Source: a virus
Virus record (IMG/VR): IMGVR_UViG_3300023220_000233
Location: 1 to 30,573 of that record
Length of the DNA stretch: 30,573 nucleotides
Reading direction: 5' to 3' (one strand)
Shown here: positions 28,786 through 30,573 of the stretch, piece by piece
How the letters are laid out: each line of letters starts with the position of its first letter
Numbering within the stretch: position 1 is the first letter of the stretch
Position numbers and translations under genes: made by a program
Notes under the pieces: generated by a model
The model's database searches: none
What the model saw: the letters and a program-made list of their open reading frames with translations, nothing else
What the model was told of the DNA's origin: nothing

Positions 28786-30573
28786 TTTCTTCACCTCTTG
28801 CCAAAATTCCAGCACCCATAACACTTGCCAAAGCTGGAAATTCACGCGTTACATATTCAATTGATTTTCTTTGTTGTGGCCTTACGTCCAATGCCCCCCT
28901 TGCTTGGGCGGATAATGAGCCAACCTCAACAGCCTTGGAGACTTGAGAAATCAAAGGAAGGGTACGGAAACCACTCAATATACCAAGAACGGCATTGACT
29001 GCTGGCGCGCTACCTTTGGGCTTTGTGGTGCCTGGTGTAACGGTTTCTCTTGCGCTTTTTTCAAGATTACGGAGATTTTTCAACATGCCGGGATTATTGC
29101 TGAAAATAATATCAAGCTTACCCTGACCGGCATCAATTCGTTTTAACTGATTTACGAATGCGGTTGCGCTAAATAATTGCTGGCCCCCGCTTCTATTTGA
29201 AGTCGCAGAAATCGCCTTGTCGAGGGCTTCCATTACTGTAGCGGCTTGAAGGTCACCAAGAGCCTTACGGCCAATCTTACCCCCCTTAGAAAGTGACCTG
29301 ACAAGTCTTTGAGTGGCTTCTATGCTAACAGAAGGTGCCGCAACCGATTTAAAAACCTGGGAAGCCTCCACATTTGGGATATTCCCACCCCTTTTAAATG
29401 ATATTAATCTATCGGTTGTTCCTTTTGGATCAAACTCGATTTTCAATTCTCTGACCTTTGAGCGGGCCTGCCTCAGAATATCAAGGGTATTTCCCTGAAT
29501 ATTTGGGCTTTCTTGAATGGCTTTGAATGCTGTATCAAGCTCTTTATCAAGAATATCAGTAATCGGATTAATCAAAACTGATGTTGCGCCGGTCTGATCT
29601 GCACGGCCAAGAGCATTCAATCCCTGTCGGAAATCTTCGAAATTACTAAAGCTCAAAGGAGAAATTTCATTGCCCTGTGTTCCCAAGAATTTTTCAATTC
29701 GATTAGGGTCTTGATCTAATCCAAATTCAACAAGTAAATCTTGAACTCCTTGGGCCTGGCTTCCTTTGATCCGATTAATCCGATTGAATGTTTTCCGGTC
29801 AGGAATGGCATTCACAATATTATCTGAAAGAATAGGAACAGAAAGCAATTCGGGATCGGCTTCGGCGGCAAGTCTATAAAGATCATTCTTTTCTCTGACA
29901 AGCAACTTCCGTCTTTGAGTTAAGGCATCTTTTATGCTGTTGCCAACATCAGCGGGTAATCCGAGATCATCAATGATATCCTGAGCGTTTCTTTCAAAAG
30001 CTGCGCTGGTGGCCCGGCGTCTTTCGCGGAGCGGGGCTGCAATGATATCGCCAGTTTCATCAATGCGGCCGAGTAATGTTTCTTCACGACCAAGTAAAAT
30101 GTCATCTTGGGTAATGACGCCTTTTGTTGTTGGAATGCCTTGTGCTCTAAATCTTGCGGCCCTCTCTGCCTGCTCAGGAATGGCACCTCGCTGAATTTCT
30201 CGCAGGACTTGATCCTGGACATCTTCAGGCGCAATCCCCGCATCGTCAAGAACCTTTTGCAGTTCTTCAGTGGGGTTTAAGTCGGCATCAACAAGTTGTC
30301 CTTTTGGAGCCCTGCCCGTTACCCTTCGAAATATCGAATTAACAATGCGACCAATAACAGGAGACACAATCTCCAAAGAAAACCCCAATCCCGCGCTGAT
30401 GGCTCCTGCTTCTTGTATATCTTCAACTGTTTGTCCTCTTCCTCGTGAAACGGTTAAGCCTTCAATACCTGCTAGACCACCAGTGGCCAAAGCTCTTGGA
30501 AATAATGAGCCAATCCTTGCCACCACGCCGGCCGGGACAACAAATGGGGCCACTTCTCCGAATAATTCACCAC
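28775..30573 (-). CDS. Internal virion / DNA ejection-like protein, N-terminus cut by window edge
   Basis: The frame is open to the window edge, so the true start is outside; a GTG at 30553 is an internal codon in context (GELFGEVAP precedes it). About 599 residues are visible. They include a glycine/alanine-rich possible membrane segment (ARALATGGLAG-like, near the start), then a long helical stretch (EVLREIQRGAIPEQAERAARFRAQGIP; PLRERRRATSAAFERNAQDI) and a basic, low-cysteine C-terminus. This composition and the place beside the fibre gene fit proteins ejected with the DNA. The ending GEENDQ overlaps the fibre start. Confidence 0.68.
   Translation of the reverse strand, partial: GELFGEVAPFVVPAGVVARIGSLFPRALATGGLAGIEGLTVSRGRGQTVEDIQEAGAISAGLGFSLEIVSPVIGRIVNSIFRRVTGRAPKGQLVDADLNPTEELQKVLDDAGIAPEDVQDQVLREIQRGAIPEQAERAARFRAQGIPTTKGVITQDDILLGREETLLGRIDETGDIIAAPLRERRRATSAAFERNAQDIIDDLGLPADVGNSIKDALTQRRKLLVREKNDLYRLAAEADPELLSVPILSDNIVNAIPDRKTFNRINRIKGSQAQGVQDLLVEFGLDQDPNRIEKFLGTQGNEISPLSFSNFEDFRQGLNALGRADQTGATSVLINPITDILDKELDTAFKAIQESPNIQGNTLDILRQARSKVRELKIEFDPKGTTDRLISFKRGGNIPNVEASQVFKSVAAPSVSIEATQRLVRSLSKGGKIGRKALGDLQAATVMEALDKAISATSNRSGGQQLFSATAFVNQLKRIDAGQGKLDIIFSNNPGMLKNLRNLEKSARETVTPGTTKPKGSAPAVNAVLGILSGFRTLPLISQVSKAVEVGSLSAQARGALDVRPQQRKSIEYVTREFPALASVMGAGILARGEENDQ

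Overview
This window is part of the genome of a tailed bacteriophage (free phage or prophage) with a P22-type, podovirus-like head module. The evidence is a P22-family portal, scaffold, coat and gp4-like connector behind a two-subunit terminase, a DnaB helicase next to a DnaD/gpO-like initiator, a GH108 endolysin with a GTA-type three-helix holin, and a tail fibre. The base composition looks moderately AT-rich by eye. Several families are common in alphaproteobacterial phages (GTA_holin_3TM, a GHNSG-containing helical protein, a DUF6456-like protein), so an alphaproteobacterial host is my best guess; it is an inference. Both window ends cut through minus-strand virion genes. The tail-tube and remaining ejection genes are not here and probably lie beyond both edges.

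Layout. (1) 1-14723, minus: head and connector genes, terminase, then small genes, an N6-adenine methyltransferase, replication initiator, DnaB helicase and small regulatory or accessory genes. (2) 14724-15205: a 480-base gene-free region rich in stem-loops, with promoter-like sequences facing both ways. (3) 15206-17946, plus: a small serine recombinase followed by a chain of very short genes joined by start/stop overlaps, many beginning with the same ATGAGCGA sequence. (4) 17920-19003, minus: RuvC-like resolvase, a helical GHNSG protein and a small HTH repressor candidate. (5) 19004-19154: a divergent control region with two 15-bp direct repeats between back-to-back promoters. (6) 19155-24761, plus: an early operon with a RecE-like nuclease and a RecA-like P-loop ATPase, then many small proteins. 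(7) 24858-30573, minus: membrane and holin-like proteins, GTA-type holin, endolysin, tail fibre and an internal-virion-like protein, ending at a terminator near 24780.

The HTH protein and its divergent operators probably set the early switch. The plus-strand operon supplies recombination. The leftward replication genes (initiator with an internal iteron array, helicase, methyltransferase) copy the genome. The terminase packages it into the P22-like procapsid, and the right-hand minus operon supplies lysis and adsorption.

The strongest unexplained signals are four. An array of seven TGTCC repeats spaced 11-12 bp, next to an AT-rich tract, lies inside the initiator gene (candidate origin). A predicted pseudoknot leader sits just upstream of the helicase transcription unit. 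The short-gene chain shares junction sequences. The 14724-15205 region is a structured noncoding block. No tRNA, rRNA, CRISPR array or transposase was found.
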